DNA of 64,000 nt from JACRAR01 sp041674385 (GCA_041674385.1 JBAYVU010000005.1:1-64000); one strand, 5' to 3'. Positions 21,086 to 30,575 are shown, numbered from the stretch's first letter. The notes: generated from the letters alone by a model not told the origin. Made by a program: numbers and translations.

Positions 21086-22738
21086 CTAGAGCGGGACTGA
21101 CGGTCTTGCCCGCCAGGTCTGCCCATCGTGCAGTGCGCGTCCTTCCCTCTCCAACTTGATCAGGTGCGCCAGCATGGAGCGTACGGCGAAGCGTTGAAGG
21201 CGTGGATGTATATCGTCGTAGGCAAGCAGCAGCATAATTTCCTCGGTCGCTTCACCCAAATCGTACAAGGCGTTGCAAATCTTGTTCTCACGCGCCAGGC
21301 GGTGCAGCAGAATTTTTTCGATCACTTCGTGAGGCCGTTCCATGAGAAAGCCGTGGCCCGGTGCGATGAAGGCGATATCTTCATGCAGTAGCATTTTTAG
21401 TGAATTCATGTAAGCGCTCATGTCGCCGTCGGGCGGGTCGATGACTACTGTGGATCCCTGCATGATGTGGTCGCCCGCGAACAGCACCCGCTCGTCCTCG
21501 AGCAGATAACACAGATGGTTGGAGGCATGCCCTGGCGTATGGAGCACGCGCAGCGCGCAGCCGGCTATGTCCAGACGCTCTCCGTGGCTAAGCAGGCGAT
21601 CGGCGCGAAAACTCGCATCATGGTATTTGCCGGGGACAACCGGGCACCCCCACAACTCGGCGCCGGTCTTGTCGCGCAGCAATGCCGCGGCGGGCGAGTG
21701 GTCCGGATGGGTGTGGGTGACCAGTATCCAGCGCAGTCGCGTCCCGGCTTCTTCCAGCAACGCTTGCAAGTGCGCTTCGCTTGCCGGTCCGGGGTCTATG
21801 AGGGCAATCTCATCGCCCGCGCCAAGGAAGTAGCTGTTGGTCCCGGGTCCGGTCATGAAGTTGCCGTTCGGTGCGGTAATGCGCAGGATTTTTTGCGAGA
21901 GTCGCACTGGCGCCCCGGGCAGGATCTCGTAGGACGCACAGATTTTTCCGTTCGGGTCGAGTTTGCCGATTTCCGCATAAGCAGCTTCCCACGGTCCGAC
22001 CGGGCGAACCCCGGCGCGACCGGTGGCCAGCCGCGACTGGATCGGCTGGACCAGCCGCGGCGTACGGGCGTGAGCGAGCAGAGCAGCGACGGTTTCAAAG
22101 CAGGCGAGCGCTTCAAGCGTTTTGATGGTCGGAAACAGCAATCCCATTTCATTGCGACGCTGCCGCCCAATGGCTTCTTCCGGGCGTATCCACAGGTGGC
22201 CTATGGTTTCCGCCTCATCGTGAGACGGGGTCTGATGTGGCGGCGTGGCGGCAACGAAAAAGTGAACGTCGAAACGCTTCGGTGCGCCCAGGGGGGTGAT
22301 CCAGTGGCTGAAGTAAGCCAACTCGGCGGTTGCCGGTCTGAGGGCATGCCGGTCGCACAAGTCGGCGAAGCTCATTGAACCGGCGAGCATGCTTCGTCGC
22401 GCATCAGCGTAGCTGAGGATGGTTTGTTCCGTTTCCATCCCGACTGGATTGTTGTCGGCGTCGACGGCCAGCAGCAAACCCGCTTCCTCAAAGCACTCGC
22501 GGATGGCGCAGAACTTGAGGGCAAACTGTTCGTCCCGCGTCGTTTGGCGATCGCAGTGTCGCAGGATCGTCTCGGCGCCATCGCTCTCCTCGAGTGTGCC
22601 GCCCGGAAAGACATAGCTGCCGGCAGCATAGTCGGCTTGAGTGGAACGCCTCACCATCAGCACTTGCATGCCTTGATCGGTGTCGCGAGCGAGGATGAGA
22701 GTGGCGGCCGGTCGGGGAAATCGAGAGGCGGTGATCAT
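21086..22738 (-). CDS. Nudix hydrolase - metallo-beta-lactamase fusion protein
   Basis: About 550 residues. The first half is a Nudix domain of the NUDT19 kind, with a long insertion between the Gly-rich start (VFPGGTLEESDGAE) and RECFEEAGLLLA. The second half is a metallo-beta-lactamase fold with THTHPDHSPAA and later HTPGHASNHLCYLL and GDHIMQG, close to LACTB2-like hydrolases. NUDT19-like enzymes cleave CoA or acyl-CoA. A combined role in acyl-CoA turnover with the neighbouring synthetase is plausible but unproven. The start is uncertain: ATG 22738 (ITASRFPRP) or the frame's first start at 22840. Confidence 0.8.
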   Translation of the reverse strand: MITASRFPRPAATLILARDTDQGMQVLMVRRSTQADYAAGSYVFPGGTLEESDGAETILRHCDRQTTRDEQFALKFCAIRECFEEAGLLLAVDADNNPVGMETEQTILSYADARRSMLAGSMSFADLCDRHALRPATAELAYFSHWITPLGAPKRFDVHFFVAATPPHQTPSHDEAETIGHLWIRPEEAIGRQRRNEMGLLFPTIKTLEALACFETVAALLAHARTPRLVQPIQSRLATGRAGVRPVGPWEAAYAEIGKLDPNGKICASYEILPGAPVRLSQKILRITAPNGNFMTGPGTNSYFLGAGDEIALIDPGPASEAHLQALLEEAGTRLRWILVTHTHPDHSPAAALLRDKTGAELWGCPVVPGKYHDASFRADRLLSHGERLDIAGCALRVLHTPGHASNHLCYLLEDERVLFAGDHIMQGSTVVIDPPDGDMSAYMNSLKMLLHEDIAFIAPGHGFLMERPHEVIEKILLHRLARENKICNALYDLGEATEEIMLLLAYDDIHPRLQRFAVRSMLAHLIKLEREGRALHDGQTWRARPSVPL

Positions 22739-22891
22739 GCGTGCAACATTTGGTTGTTCAATCTCTTCGGCTTCGCGACGGGTGTTCCCGAATTCTGGAA
22801 TTGGATTATATTCCCGCGTGGCTATCAACGAGATATGCATAAAGATGCAAAGTGCTGGCTGTCGTTACCTTGCACTCCCGCGGACACGGCT

Positions 22892-23353
22892 ATGAACAAC
22901 TGGGGCGGTACTGCCGATTTTGACGACCCTTTCGACTTGTCCCGTTTCGTCAGGGCGCAAGACGGCGTTTATGACGAAGTCTTGGCCGAACTGAGGAGGG
23001 GCCGAAAGCGATCCCACTGGATGTGGTACATATTTCCACAGCTTGAAGGCTTGGGGCACAGTGCAACCTCGAAGCGGTTCGCCATCAAGAGCCAGGAGGA
23101 AGCCCGGCGCTACTTGCAGCATCCTGTCCTCGGGAATAGGCTGAAGGATTGCGCAGAAACGCTCCTGGCCGCAGAAGGAAGGTCGGCTTCGGAAATTTTC
23201 GGGTTTCCCGACGACATGAAACTGAAATCGTCGATGACCCTGTTTGCTTCGGTATCCGAGCCCGGTTCCGTGTTTGTGCGGATTCTCGACAAGTACTTTC
23301 ACGCGGAGCGGGATGGCAAAACCATTGCGCTGCTTGAGAGTCTAGAGAAATGA
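22892..23353 (+). CDS. DUF1810 family protein
   Basis: 153 residues with the features of DUF1810: FDLSRFVRAQ at the start, HWMWYIFPQLEGLG, the YLQHPVLGNRL stretch, and GFPDDMKLKSSMTLF. The function of this family is not established. ATG 22892 starts just before the conserved region; the open frame extends far upstream but over the oppositely directed Nudix gene. It is divergent from that gene and followed 19 nt later by the thioredoxin-like gene. Confidence 0.82.
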   Translation: MNNWGGTADFDDPFDLSRFVRAQDGVYDEVLAELRRGRKRSHWMWYIFPQLEGLGHSATSKRFAIKSQEEARRYLQHPVLGNRLKDCAETLLAAEGRSASEIFGFPDDMKLKSSMTLFASVSEPGSVFVRILDKYFHAERDGKTIALLESLEK

Positions 23354-23372
23354 TTTCGACTGGAGGCTGTCC

Positions 23373-23966
23373 ATGGTCAGCACCCTGACACCCATTTGCG
23401 ACTTCGGCAGGAAGGCGCCGGATTTCGATTTGCCGGGTGTCGACGGCAGACGCCACAACTTGGCTTCGGTGCGTGGCCCCAACGGTCTGCTGGTAATGTT
23501 TATCTGCAATCACTGTCCCTACGTCAAGGCCGTGATCCACCGCATCGTGCGCGATGCGTGCGAGTTGGCAGGCCTGGGTGTCGGTTCGCTGGCGGTCATG
23601 TCGAATGACCCGACCGACTATCCTGAAGATTCGTGGGACAACATGATTGCGGTGGCACGGCAATTCGCTTTCCCCTTCCCGTACGTGCTCGACGAAACGC
23701 AGGAAGTCGCCAGAGCATACGGAGCGGTATGCACACCGGACTTCTTCGGTTTCAACGCCCGACTCGAATTGCAATACCGCGGCCGTCTCGACGAATCGCG
23801 CAAGGAAACCGCTCCCGAAGGCGTGCGCCGCGAATTGTTCGAAGCCATGCGCGATGTCGCCGTCGGCGGCTGCGGACCGCAGTTGCAGATGCCCTCGGTC
23901 GGCTGTTCGATCAAGTGGCTAACCGTCGATGACGGCACGATAGCCATCCCGACGAGCAAGCCATGA
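23373..23966 (+). CDS. Thioredoxin-like (AhpC/TSA-fold) protein with CNHC motif
   Basis: 197 residues of the thioredoxin-fold family related to AhpC/TSA proteins. The active-site-like CNHCPYVK has Cys45 and Cys48, preceded by APDFDLPGVDGR. Members are presumed redox proteins, but substrates are unknown. There is no signal peptide, so it should be cytosolic. It starts at ATG 23373 after CTGGAGG. It follows the DUF1810 gene by 19 nt, so co-transcription is likely. Confidence 0.85.
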   Translation: MVSTLTPICDFGRKAPDFDLPGVDGRRHNLASVRGPNGLLVMFICNHCPYVKAVIHRIVRDACELAGLGVGSLAVMSNDPTDYPEDSWDNMIAVARQFAFPFPYVLDETQEVARAYGAVCTPDFFGFNARLELQYRGRLDESRKETAPEGVRRELFEAMRDVAVGGCGPQLQMPSVGCSIKWLTVDDGTIAIPTSKP

Positions 23967-24109
23967 CAACGCGTCGTGCTTTCACCAAGCCCCTGCTTCT
24001 CTTCCCGCAACCGATGCCCGGACACAGGGCACTTGACTGGATCGTTGCGTGCATGAATTTTTCGTCCGCCGAGAAATACTGAGGAAGATTGCATGAGAGG
24101 GAATGGGCA

Positions 24110-24454
24110 ATGAAAGTTCGCATCGTCAAAAATTCCATGGGGGAGCACTCCTGGTATGCCGACAGGATTATGCAGGTGTTCGATGCCACCGCCTGGACGC
24201 CTTACGGCATGTCTGGTTGGGGCTATCGCACCGTAAATCCAGAGAACGGGCTTCCCTCGCTTATTTCGCTTGAGGATGCTGAATGTGTCGGAATCGACAA
24301 GCTTCCGCCAGCGCCCGATGAATCGCTTTTAAGTACGGGCCGGACGGAAGATAGGCAGAAGTTCAAGGATCAGCAAGCCGATTTTGCGGACGCCTTGGCC
24401 GCAGCGGCCGAGAAGATCGACGCCGCCGCCAAACCGGACCGTGACGATCGCTAA
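24110..24454 (+). CDS. Hypothetical protein, 114 residues
   Basis: Starts at ATG 24110 with AGAGGGAA 6-14 nt upstream. The N-terminal part is mixed (VRIVKNSMGEHSWY, GMSGWGYRTVNPENG); the C-terminal third is an acidic/alanine-rich helix (QQADFADALAAAAEKI). No family is recognised. It lies 143 nt after the thioredoxin-like gene and is convergent with the peroxiredoxin gene. Confidence 0.6.
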   Translation: MKVRIVKNSMGEHSWYADRIMQVFDATAWTPYGMSGWGYRTVNPENGLPSLISLEDAECVGIDKLPPAPDESLLSTGRTEDRQKFKDQQADFADALAAAAEKIDAAAKPDRDDR

Positions 24455-24491
24455 CCAACCGGCAATCGACACCGTCACTCGACGGAAAAGC

Positions 24492-24517
24492 AATAAAAAA
24501 GCCCCGACATGCGGGGC
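24492..24517 (-). terminator. Rho-independent terminator of the peroxiredoxin gene
   Basis: On the minus strand a perfect 6-bp GC stem (GCCCCG / CGGGGC, 24501-24517, 5-nt loop) is followed by TTTTTTATT (24500 downward). It lies about 40 nt beyond the stop of the peroxiredoxin gene. It could also stop the convergent plus-strand hypothetical gene only weakly, because the T-run is on one side. Confidence 0.85.
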
Positions 24518-24555
24518 CTGGGGAGGTGGGTTGCGACGTTTACAACTCTATAATT

Positions 24556-25155
24556 TTACAACTCCTTGGCGTGTTCAGCCAGATACTTGGCGACGCCGGC
24601 AGTGGAGGGATTCATGCCCGCTTTGCCTTTCTTCCAGCCGGCTGGGCAGACCTCGCCGTGTTCTTCGGTGAATTGCAGCGCTTCAACCATGCGCAGCATC
24701 TCGTCGATGTTGCGGCCCAACGGCAGATCGTTGACGACTTGATGACGCACAACGCCGGCCTTGTCTATCAGGAACGAGCCGCGGAAGGCGACGCCACCGC
24801 CGGCTTCCACGTCATAAGCCTGGCAGATCTCGTGTTTGATGTCGGCTACCAGGGTGTATTTGACCTGGCCGATGCCTCCCTTCTCTACCGGCGTATTTTT
24901 CCAGGCGAGGTGAGTGAATTGCGAATCGATTGAACAGCCGATGACCTCGACGCCGAGCTTCTGAAAATCAGCCAGACGGTGATCGAAGGCGATCAGTTCT
25001 GAAGGGCAGACAAAGGTGAAGTCGAGCGGGTAGAAAAACAGCACTGCATACTTGCCCTTGATTGCCTTGGAAAGCGTCAAGGATTGAATTTCGTTGTTGC
25101 CAAGGATGGCATTGGCGGTGAAATCCGGGGCGGGTTTGCCTACGAGTACTGCCAT
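24556..25155 (-). CDS. 2-Cys peroxiredoxin (AhpC/Prx1 type)
   Basis: 199 residues. Peroxidatic Cys50 in DFTFVCPSE and resolving Cys170 in GEVCPAGW define a typical 2-Cys peroxiredoxin that reduces hydrogen peroxide and organic peroxides in the cytosol. The length equals that of Prx1-type enzymes. ATG 25155 follows AAAGGAGA. A perfect inverted repeat at 25206-25227 next to a -10-like TAGAAT suggests regulated expression, and a terminator lies at 24492-24517. It is likely a single-gene transcript. Confidence 0.95.
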   Translation of the reverse strand: MAVLVGKPAPDFTANAILGNNEIQSLTLSKAIKGKYAVLFFYPLDFTFVCPSELIAFDHRLADFQKLGVEVIGCSIDSQFTHLAWKNTPVEKGGIGQVKYTLVADIKHEICQAYDVEAGGGVAFRGSFLIDKAGVVRHQVVNDLPLGRNIDEMLRMVEALQFTEEHGEVCPAGWKKGKAGMNPSTAGVAKYLAEHAKEL

Positions 25156-25198
25156 GGTAATCTCCTTTGAAAGTGACTCGCGGTGTGACGAGCGAGCA

Positions 25199-25227
25199 AA
25201 TTCTACTGCAATGAATTCCTATTGCAG
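25199..25227 (-). promoter_or_regulatory. Inverted repeat and -10 box upstream of the peroxiredoxin gene
   Basis: CTGCAAT (25206-25212) and ATTGCAG (25221-25227) are perfect inverted repeats around GAATTCCT. Directly downstream on the minus strand is TAGAAT (25205-25200), a plausible -10 box, 45 nt before the ATG. An operator overlapping the -35 region would give redox or other control. The binding protein is unknown. Confidence 0.4.
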
Positions 25228-25408
25228 CGGCGTTTGCGATTGTATTTTCTGATTGACCCAATAGCTGCTGACTATGCTCGCAGGCGATAAGACACTGCCG
25301 CTTGCCGGCAGCGTTCCATGAGCCGTCGCATACGGCTGTAGCTATGTTATATTTTCCGATCGGGCATTATTCGTTTTCCCATCGCCGTTCCTTCAAGGAG
25401 AAAAGCTC

Positions 25409-27706
25409 GTGAACCATGATGCCATTCGCGACGCAGTCAAGCCGGAATTGCCAGGCGACATTACCCTCCATACCCGCATGTGCCCGATCTGCGAGGCCAA
25501 TTGCGGCCTGCTGGTGTATGCGGATGCGTGCAACAAACGTCTGGTGGCCATTCAGGGCGACGACGAGGATCCCCAGAGCCGGGGCTTTTTCTGCGGCAAG
25601 GGCTATGCCTGGACCGAACTGCACGACGATCCGAACCTGGTCCGCACCCCGTTGATCCGGCGTGGCGACGAGTTTGTTCCCGCCACTTGGGATGAGGCCC
25701 TCGACCTGATCGGCGAGCGGCTGAATACCATTCGCAAGGCGCACGGGCCGGATTCCGTCGGCTTCTACGTTGGCAACCCGATTGCCCACAAGCCGGAGTT
25801 GCTGTTCTACGCACCGGTCCTGCTGGGGAAGCTGGCGAGTCGCAACGTGTTCTCTCCCAGCAGCGTCGACACCAATCCGAAATTCCTCTCGAATGCCCTG
25901 ATGTTTGGCGACTGCTCGGCCATGGCGGTGCCGGATGTGGACCGGACGGACTTTTTCGTCGTCCAGGGCGGCAACCCGGTGGTATCCAACGGCAGCATGA
26001 TGACGGCGCCCGGCATGGCTCAGCGCATCAAGGCAATCCGGGCGCGGGGCGGCAAGGTGGTGGTCATCGACCCGCGCCGTACCGAGACGGCGAAGATTGC
26101 CGACCAGCACATCCCGATCCTGCCGGGAACCGATGCGTGGTTCCTGCTTGCCGTTGTGCATGAGCTTTTCGCCAAAAACCTGGTGCGGCTGAGAGCGGCC
26201 GAGGGGCGGGTGCGCGGCCTGGAAACCGTCCGCGCGCTGGTTGCAGAGTATTCGCCCGAACGGGTGACATCCCTATGCGGTGTTCCTCCCGAGGTCATTC
26301 GCCAGCTTGCGCAACAGTTTGCCGCGGCCGAGGCCGGTGCCTGGTACGGCCGCGTCGGCACCTGCACGCAGCGCTTTGGAACGCTGGCGACCTGGTTGCA
26401 GGACGTCATCAACGTGCTCACCGGGAACATCGATCGGCCCGGCGGGGTGATGTTTCCCGCCGGTTTCATCCCGCCCCTGGTGTTCAACGACAAGATGGTC
26501 GGCGAGACGCCGCCGGTGAACCGCTGGCAGTCCCGCGTCAGTGGCCTGCCCGAGTTGTCCAGCTTGCTCCCGACGGCCGCCATGCCCGAGGAAATCCTCA
26601 CGCCCGGCGAAGGACAGATCCGCGCCTTCATCACCATGGGGGGCAATCCGGTGCTGTCCAATCCCAACTCACAGCGCCTGACCAAGGCGCTCGACAGCCT
26701 GGAGTTCATGGTTTCTCTGGACATCTATGTGAACGAAACCACACGCCACGCCGATGTCATTCTTCCCAGCCCTCCCCACGCGATGCATTCCGACTTTCCG
26801 CTGTTCTATACCACTGTCGCGGTGCGCAATGTGGCGAAATGGGGTGGCCCCATCTTCGAACTGGAGGAAGGACAGCGTTACGACTGGCAGATCCTGCTGG
26901 ACATCGCTGCGCGCATTTCCGGCGTGTCGCGGGACGAGCTGGAGGAAAGCCATCTCCAGACGATGCTGAACAAATACCTCGCCGAAGGCATGCACCCACG
27001 CGCGCGCGAAGTGGATCCGCTCAAGGCGCGGGAGGCGCTGGGGGACCGGCAAGGCCCCGACCGTCTCTACGACCTGCTGATTCGCACCGGCCGCCATGGC
27101 GATGCTTTCGGTCTCGACCCGGAAGGCTTGAACCTGGAAAAGCTCAAGCAGCATCCCCACGGCATCGATCTGGGGCCGATGCGGCCGCATCTCGAAGAAG
27201 TCCTGGCGACGCCAGACAGAAAGATCGACCTTGCTCCCGCTTACATCGTTGCCGATATGGAACGTCTGCGCGCCGCGCAGCCAGAGTATGGCAAGCCAGG
27301 CGCCTTGATGCTGATCGGCCGTCGCGAACCGCTTACCAACAATAGCTGGACTCACAACCTGCCTGTGCTGGCGAAAGGACGCAACCGCTGCACGGCAATG
27401 ATCCACCCCGACGATGCAACGCGCCTGGGACTGAAGAGCGGCGCAATGGCACGCGTTTTTACGGCCGTCGGCAGTATCGAGATCGAGGTGGAGGTGACCG
27501 ATGCGATGATGCCTGGCGTGGTGTCGATTCCTCACGGCTGGGGCCACGATGAGGAGGGCACCCGCCTCGACATCGCCCGCCGCAATCCGGGCGCCAACTT
27601 CAACCGCCTTGTGGATGAGACCATGATCGATGTGCCGTCGGCCACTGCGGTCGTCTGTGGCGTTCCAATTTCTATCGAGCCGATAACTGTCCTGTCCGTC
27701 GCCTAG
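25409..27706 (+). CDS. Molybdopterin-dependent oxidoreductase (formate dehydrogenase/BisC superfamily)
   Basis: 765 residues, DMSO-reductase superfamily. An N-terminal [4Fe-4S] site is formed by Cys25, Cys28, Cys32 and Cys62. Further family marks are GNPIAHKPELLFYAPVLLG, VVQGGNPVVSNGSMM, VVVIDPRRTETAKIAD and a C-terminal molybdopterin-binding domain (NSWTHNLPVL, VSIPHGWGHD). At the usual metal-ligand position the sequence is FSPSSVDTNP, with Ser rather than Cys or Sec. There is no twin-arginine signal, so it should be cytosolic. The start is GTG 25409 after AAGGAG. No partner subunit genes are adjacent, so electron partner and substrate are unknown. Confidence 0.85.
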   Translation: MNHDAIRDAVKPELPGDITLHTRMCPICEANCGLLVYADACNKRLVAIQGDDEDPQSRGFFCGKGYAWTELHDDPNLVRTPLIRRGDEFVPATWDEALDLIGERLNTIRKAHGPDSVGFYVGNPIAHKPELLFYAPVLLGKLASRNVFSPSSVDTNPKFLSNALMFGDCSAMAVPDVDRTDFFVVQGGNPVVSNGSMMTAPGMAQRIKAIRARGGKVVVIDPRRTETAKIADQHIPILPGTDAWFLLAVVHELFAKNLVRLRAAEGRVRGLETVRALVAEYSPERVTSLCGVPPEVIRQLAQQFAAAEAGAWYGRVGTCTQRFGTLATWLQDVINVLTGNIDRPGGVMFPAGFIPPLVFNDKMVGETPPVNRWQSRVSGLPELSSLLPTAAMPEEILTPGEGQIRAFITMGGNPVLSNPNSQRLTKALDSLEFMVSLDIYVNETTRHADVILPSPPHAMHSDFPLFYTTVAVRNVAKWGGPIFELEEGQRYDWQILLDIAARISGVSRDELEESHLQTMLNKYLAEGMHPRAREVDPLKAREALGDRQGPDRLYDLLIRTGRHGDAFGLDPEGLNLEKLKQHPHGIDLGPMRPHLEEVLATPDRKIDLAPAYIVADMERLRAAQPEYGKPGALMLIGRREPLTNNSWTHNLPVLAKGRNRCTAMIHPDDATRLGLKSGAMARVFTAVGSIEIEVEVTDAMMPGVVSIPHGWGHDEEGTRLDIARRNPGANFNRLVDETMIDVPSATAVVCGVPISIEPITVLSVA

Positions 27707-27818
27707 CGGGGTGCCTGTGAATGGGTTGAATCCTGCCGGCCCGAGGCCTGCCCCAAGAATGCGCCGGAAGTCAGCCTGCATCCGCCGCGGGACGGGGTAT
27801 CGGCGCATGTCGGCGCTG

Positions 27819-28217
27819 CTATTGCATCAGCTTGATGTCTTCTTGCATCAGATGCGCGACGTACCAGTCATATAGCTCGAAGGCAACCTGCTGAGCCGTC
27901 AGGGAAGGATGGCCATTCTCGAGACAGAATATTCGCTCTTTCAAAATGGCAAGCAAATGCCTGTGTTGTTGACGATGAATATCGAAACGGTTATCGCCAT
28001 CGTCTTCCATTGAGCTTTCCTCGCCGTGGAAATGATAGGCCAGGTAGGACTCGGTGATTCTTAGAATTTCTACGACTTGGGCTTTAGCTTCCCCATTGCG
28101 CACCAGGCGAACGCAGTTCTCGATCAACCCCACTATCATCTGGTGTTCATAATCGAGAAGCGAATCTCCGATGACAAAATCGTCTTTCCACAGTGCGGAA
28201 TGAATAGCTGTCCTCAT
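27819..28217 (-). CDS. Bacteriohemerythrin
   Basis: 132 residues, four-helix-bundle di-iron protein that binds oxygen. The ligand set is visible: His25 (DYEHQ), His62 and Glu66 (HFHGEE), His81 and His85 (HRQQH), His122 and Asp127 (AHLMQED). I prefer ATG 28217, which has GAGGTGAT at good distance, over GTG 28226 inside that site. It may store or sense oxygen. It precedes (same strand, downstream of) the diguanylate cyclase gene by 54 nt. Confidence 0.93.
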   Translation of the reverse strand: MRTAIHSALWKDDFVIGDSLLDYEHQMIVGLIENCVRLVRNGEAKAQVVEILRITESYLAYHFHGEESSMEDDGDNRFDIHRQQHRHLLAILKERIFCLENGHPSLTAQQVAFELYDWYVAHLMQEDIKLMQ

Positions 28218-28271
28218 ATGGATCACCTCTGCCTTGATTATGGAATGCTTTGCCAGTCCGGGGCGTAGAGG

Positions 28272-30575
28272 CTAGCTTGCTCGAACATGATCGGCTGACC
28301 CGTGATGTTTTATTGCAAGACAGACTCTGTTTCGCCCAGAATTTTTTGCCTCATAAAGCGCTCTATCGGCCTGATTGAGCAGAACGTCCATGTTGTCATC
28401 TCTGGTAACCAGAGAGGCAACGCCGATGGAAACATTGAAATGAAGTGGTAAGCCGCTTTCCAGCGGAACTTTGGCGCTGGCGATTGCCGCCCTTAGCCGC
28501 TCGGCAACTTCGACCGCCTCATCCTGTTCTGTCTCTGGTAACAGGATGGCAAACTCTTCACCCCCAATCCGGCCGATGATATCCACTTCCCGCAACGACT
28601 CCCGGCAAACCTCTGTCAGTTTTTTAAGCACAATGTCGCCGACTTTGTGGCCGTGACTGTCGTTGACCTTTTTGAAGAAATCAATATCCATCATGAATAT
28701 CGAGAGGCTGCCGCCGTAGCGTTTTGCGCGGGCTAGTTCCAGGTCGGCGAGTTGCATGAAATAGCCGCGATTATTTACCCCGGTCAGATAATCGATTCGT
28801 GCCTGCTGTTCCAGTTCCTGGCGGAATAATTTGTGCTCGGTAATGTCCCGCGTGATACCGAGCAGGCTGATGGTGGTTCCTTTTTCACCGCGCAAAGGTG
28901 TGGCGTGGGTTTCCAGCCAGCGTATAGTGCCTTTCTTGCCCTTGATGGGAAATTCCAAAATGCCGGAATTTCCGGCGCAAACACTTTTATGCAGTTTGAT
29001 AAAGGCCTGGCGATAAGCCGGATCGACAAATTCAAGCAGTCCATATTTCTGCGCTTCCTCAAGATTGTCTACTTCCAGCATCCTGAGCCCGGCCGGATTC
29101 ATGTCTTCAAGGTATCCGTTAGGCGCGACAACCTTGACGCATTCCGGTTCGGTCTCGAAAATGGCCCGCAGGTATTTCTTCTGTTGCAGCAAAGCTTCCT
29201 CGGCCCGCTTGCGGGCGGTGATATCGTTTCCAACGGACTGAAGATGAGTCAGTTCGCCCTGGTCGGAAAAGAAGGCGCAATCGGTCCAGTGGGTCCACCG
29301 GATTTGACCAGCCTTATCGGATAGCTGATGCTCTGCTAATGAAGAACAAGGGCTGTCAGGCGTTAGCGAGGCGATCCGCGCAAGAACAGCGGATCGATCT
29401 TCTTCCCGAGGGATGAAGTCTATCCAGCGTTTGCCAGCGAGCTCCTCGGGCGTGTGGCCAAAGAAGTTCGCAAACATCGCGTTGGCAAACAATAGCGTTG
29501 TATCGGGAAGATAGCGAGCGACCAGCATGCTGGTGTTCTCGACTAATTCGCGGTAGACGGTTTCCTGCCAGGCAAGATTTTCATTGGCCTCAAGCTTGCG
29601 CTTCCATGCGCGATACAACAACCAGGATGCCGAAAGCGTGGACAGCATGAATAGGGCAACCATCGCTACCAGTTTGCCAGTGTCGTCGCGCCATGCGGCA
29701 AGATTGTCTGATGTGGATAGACCGACGACGATGTAGAGAGGATACTCGCCGAGCTTGCGAAAGGTGATCGTCCGGGAAAGATTGTCCGCAGATCGGGAAG
29801 TATTGAAGGTCCCCGAGGTCTGTCCGGCCTGAAGAAGCTGCTGCAGTTCCGGGGCGACATTCGCGCTGCCGACCGTCAAGCCAACCCGCTCAGGTTCCGG
29901 ATATCTGACGATCAGTCCCATTTCGCTGTCGCGCAGTGCCACTAAACCCCTTGGTCCCAGATTGAGCGAGGAGAACAAGCGGTAAATATGTTCCAAAGAG
30001 ATAGTTGCGAAAATCATGCCGCCGAACGATCCGTCCGGCTGGGTGACGCGGCGCGCAAGAACCATTACCCATTGCTTACCAACGCGGCTGATCTGTGGCT
30101 TGGAAATCACTAGCCCGGCTTGGGGGTCGTCACGCAAACGCACGAAATGCGGACGATCGGCCAAGCTGACTTTGGCGGCCGGGTTGACGTCGGTTCCGTA
30201 AATCAGCAGGCCCTTTGCATCGGTTATGCGCAACGCATTCGCTTCCGGCAGGCGCAAACGTACGCGATCGATGTAAGTATCCAGGGCATTGGTCGCTTTC
30301 CCGCGGATGGCGCGTTGCTGTTCATAGTCATCCAGTACGCTTAAAAGCGCAATATCGATGCGTTGGAAGGAATCCGAGAATTTGCTTTCCAGCACTTGCG
30401 CCAGATTCTGGGTGGTGATCTCGGCACGTTCCTGGTACTGCCGATAACCGTGAAACACGGACACGCCGGCCAACACGATTACGAACAGGTTGAGCAACAG
30501 CACGCCTGCCGTCAGTTTGGTGCGGAAGGAGATAAAAGGGCTAGGCTTCCCCGCTGGCTCTGTATCTAATCTCAC
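28272..30575 (-). CDS. Membrane diguanylate cyclase with dCACHE-like sensor and two PAS domains
   Basis: 767 residues. A transmembrane helix at about 22-45, a periplasmic double-CACHE-like sensor (about 50-290, with RPHFVRLRDD and FGGMIFATISLE), a second transmembrane helix near 300-320, two PAS domains, then GGDEF. The catalytic motif is GGEEF (671-675), and an RxxD inhibitory site (REVD) lies five residues before it, so product inhibition by c-di-GMP is expected. Start GTG 30573-30575. The bacteriohemerythrin gene is downstream on the same strand and may be co-transcribed, which would link oxygen and c-di-GMP. Confidence 0.93.
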   Translation of the reverse strand: MRLDTEPAGKPSPFISFRTKLTAGVLLLNLFVIVLAGVSVFHGYRQYQERAEITTQNLAQVLESKFSDSFQRIDIALLSVLDDYEQQRAIRGKATNALDTYIDRVRLRLPEANALRITDAKGLLIYGTDVNPAAKVSLADRPHFVRLRDDPQAGLVISKPQISRVGKQWVMVLARRVTQPDGSFGGMIFATISLEHIYRLFSSLNLGPRGLVALRDSEMGLIVRYPEPERVGLTVGSANVAPELQQLLQAGQTSGTFNTSRSADNLSRTITFRKLGEYPLYIVVGLSTSDNLAAWRDDTGKLVAMVALFMLSTLSASWLLYRAWKRKLEANENLAWQETVYRELVENTSMLVARYLPDTTLLFANAMFANFFGHTPEELAGKRWIDFIPREEDRSAVLARIASLTPDSPCSSLAEHQLSDKAGQIRWTHWTDCAFFSDQGELTHLQSVGNDITARKRAEEALLQQKKYLRAIFETEPECVKVVAPNGYLEDMNPAGLRMLEVDNLEEAQKYGLLEFVDPAYRQAFIKLHKSVCAGNSGILEFPIKGKKGTIRWLETHATPLRGEKGTTISLLGITRDITEHKLFRQELEQQARIDYLTGVNNRGYFMQLADLELARAKRYGGSLSIFMMDIDFFKKVNDSHGHKVGDIVLKKLTEVCRESLREVDIIGRIGGEEFAILLPETEQDEAVEVAERLRAAIASAKVPLESGLPLHFNVSIGVASLVTRDDNMDVLLNQADRALYEAKNSGRNRVCLAIKHHGSADHVRAS

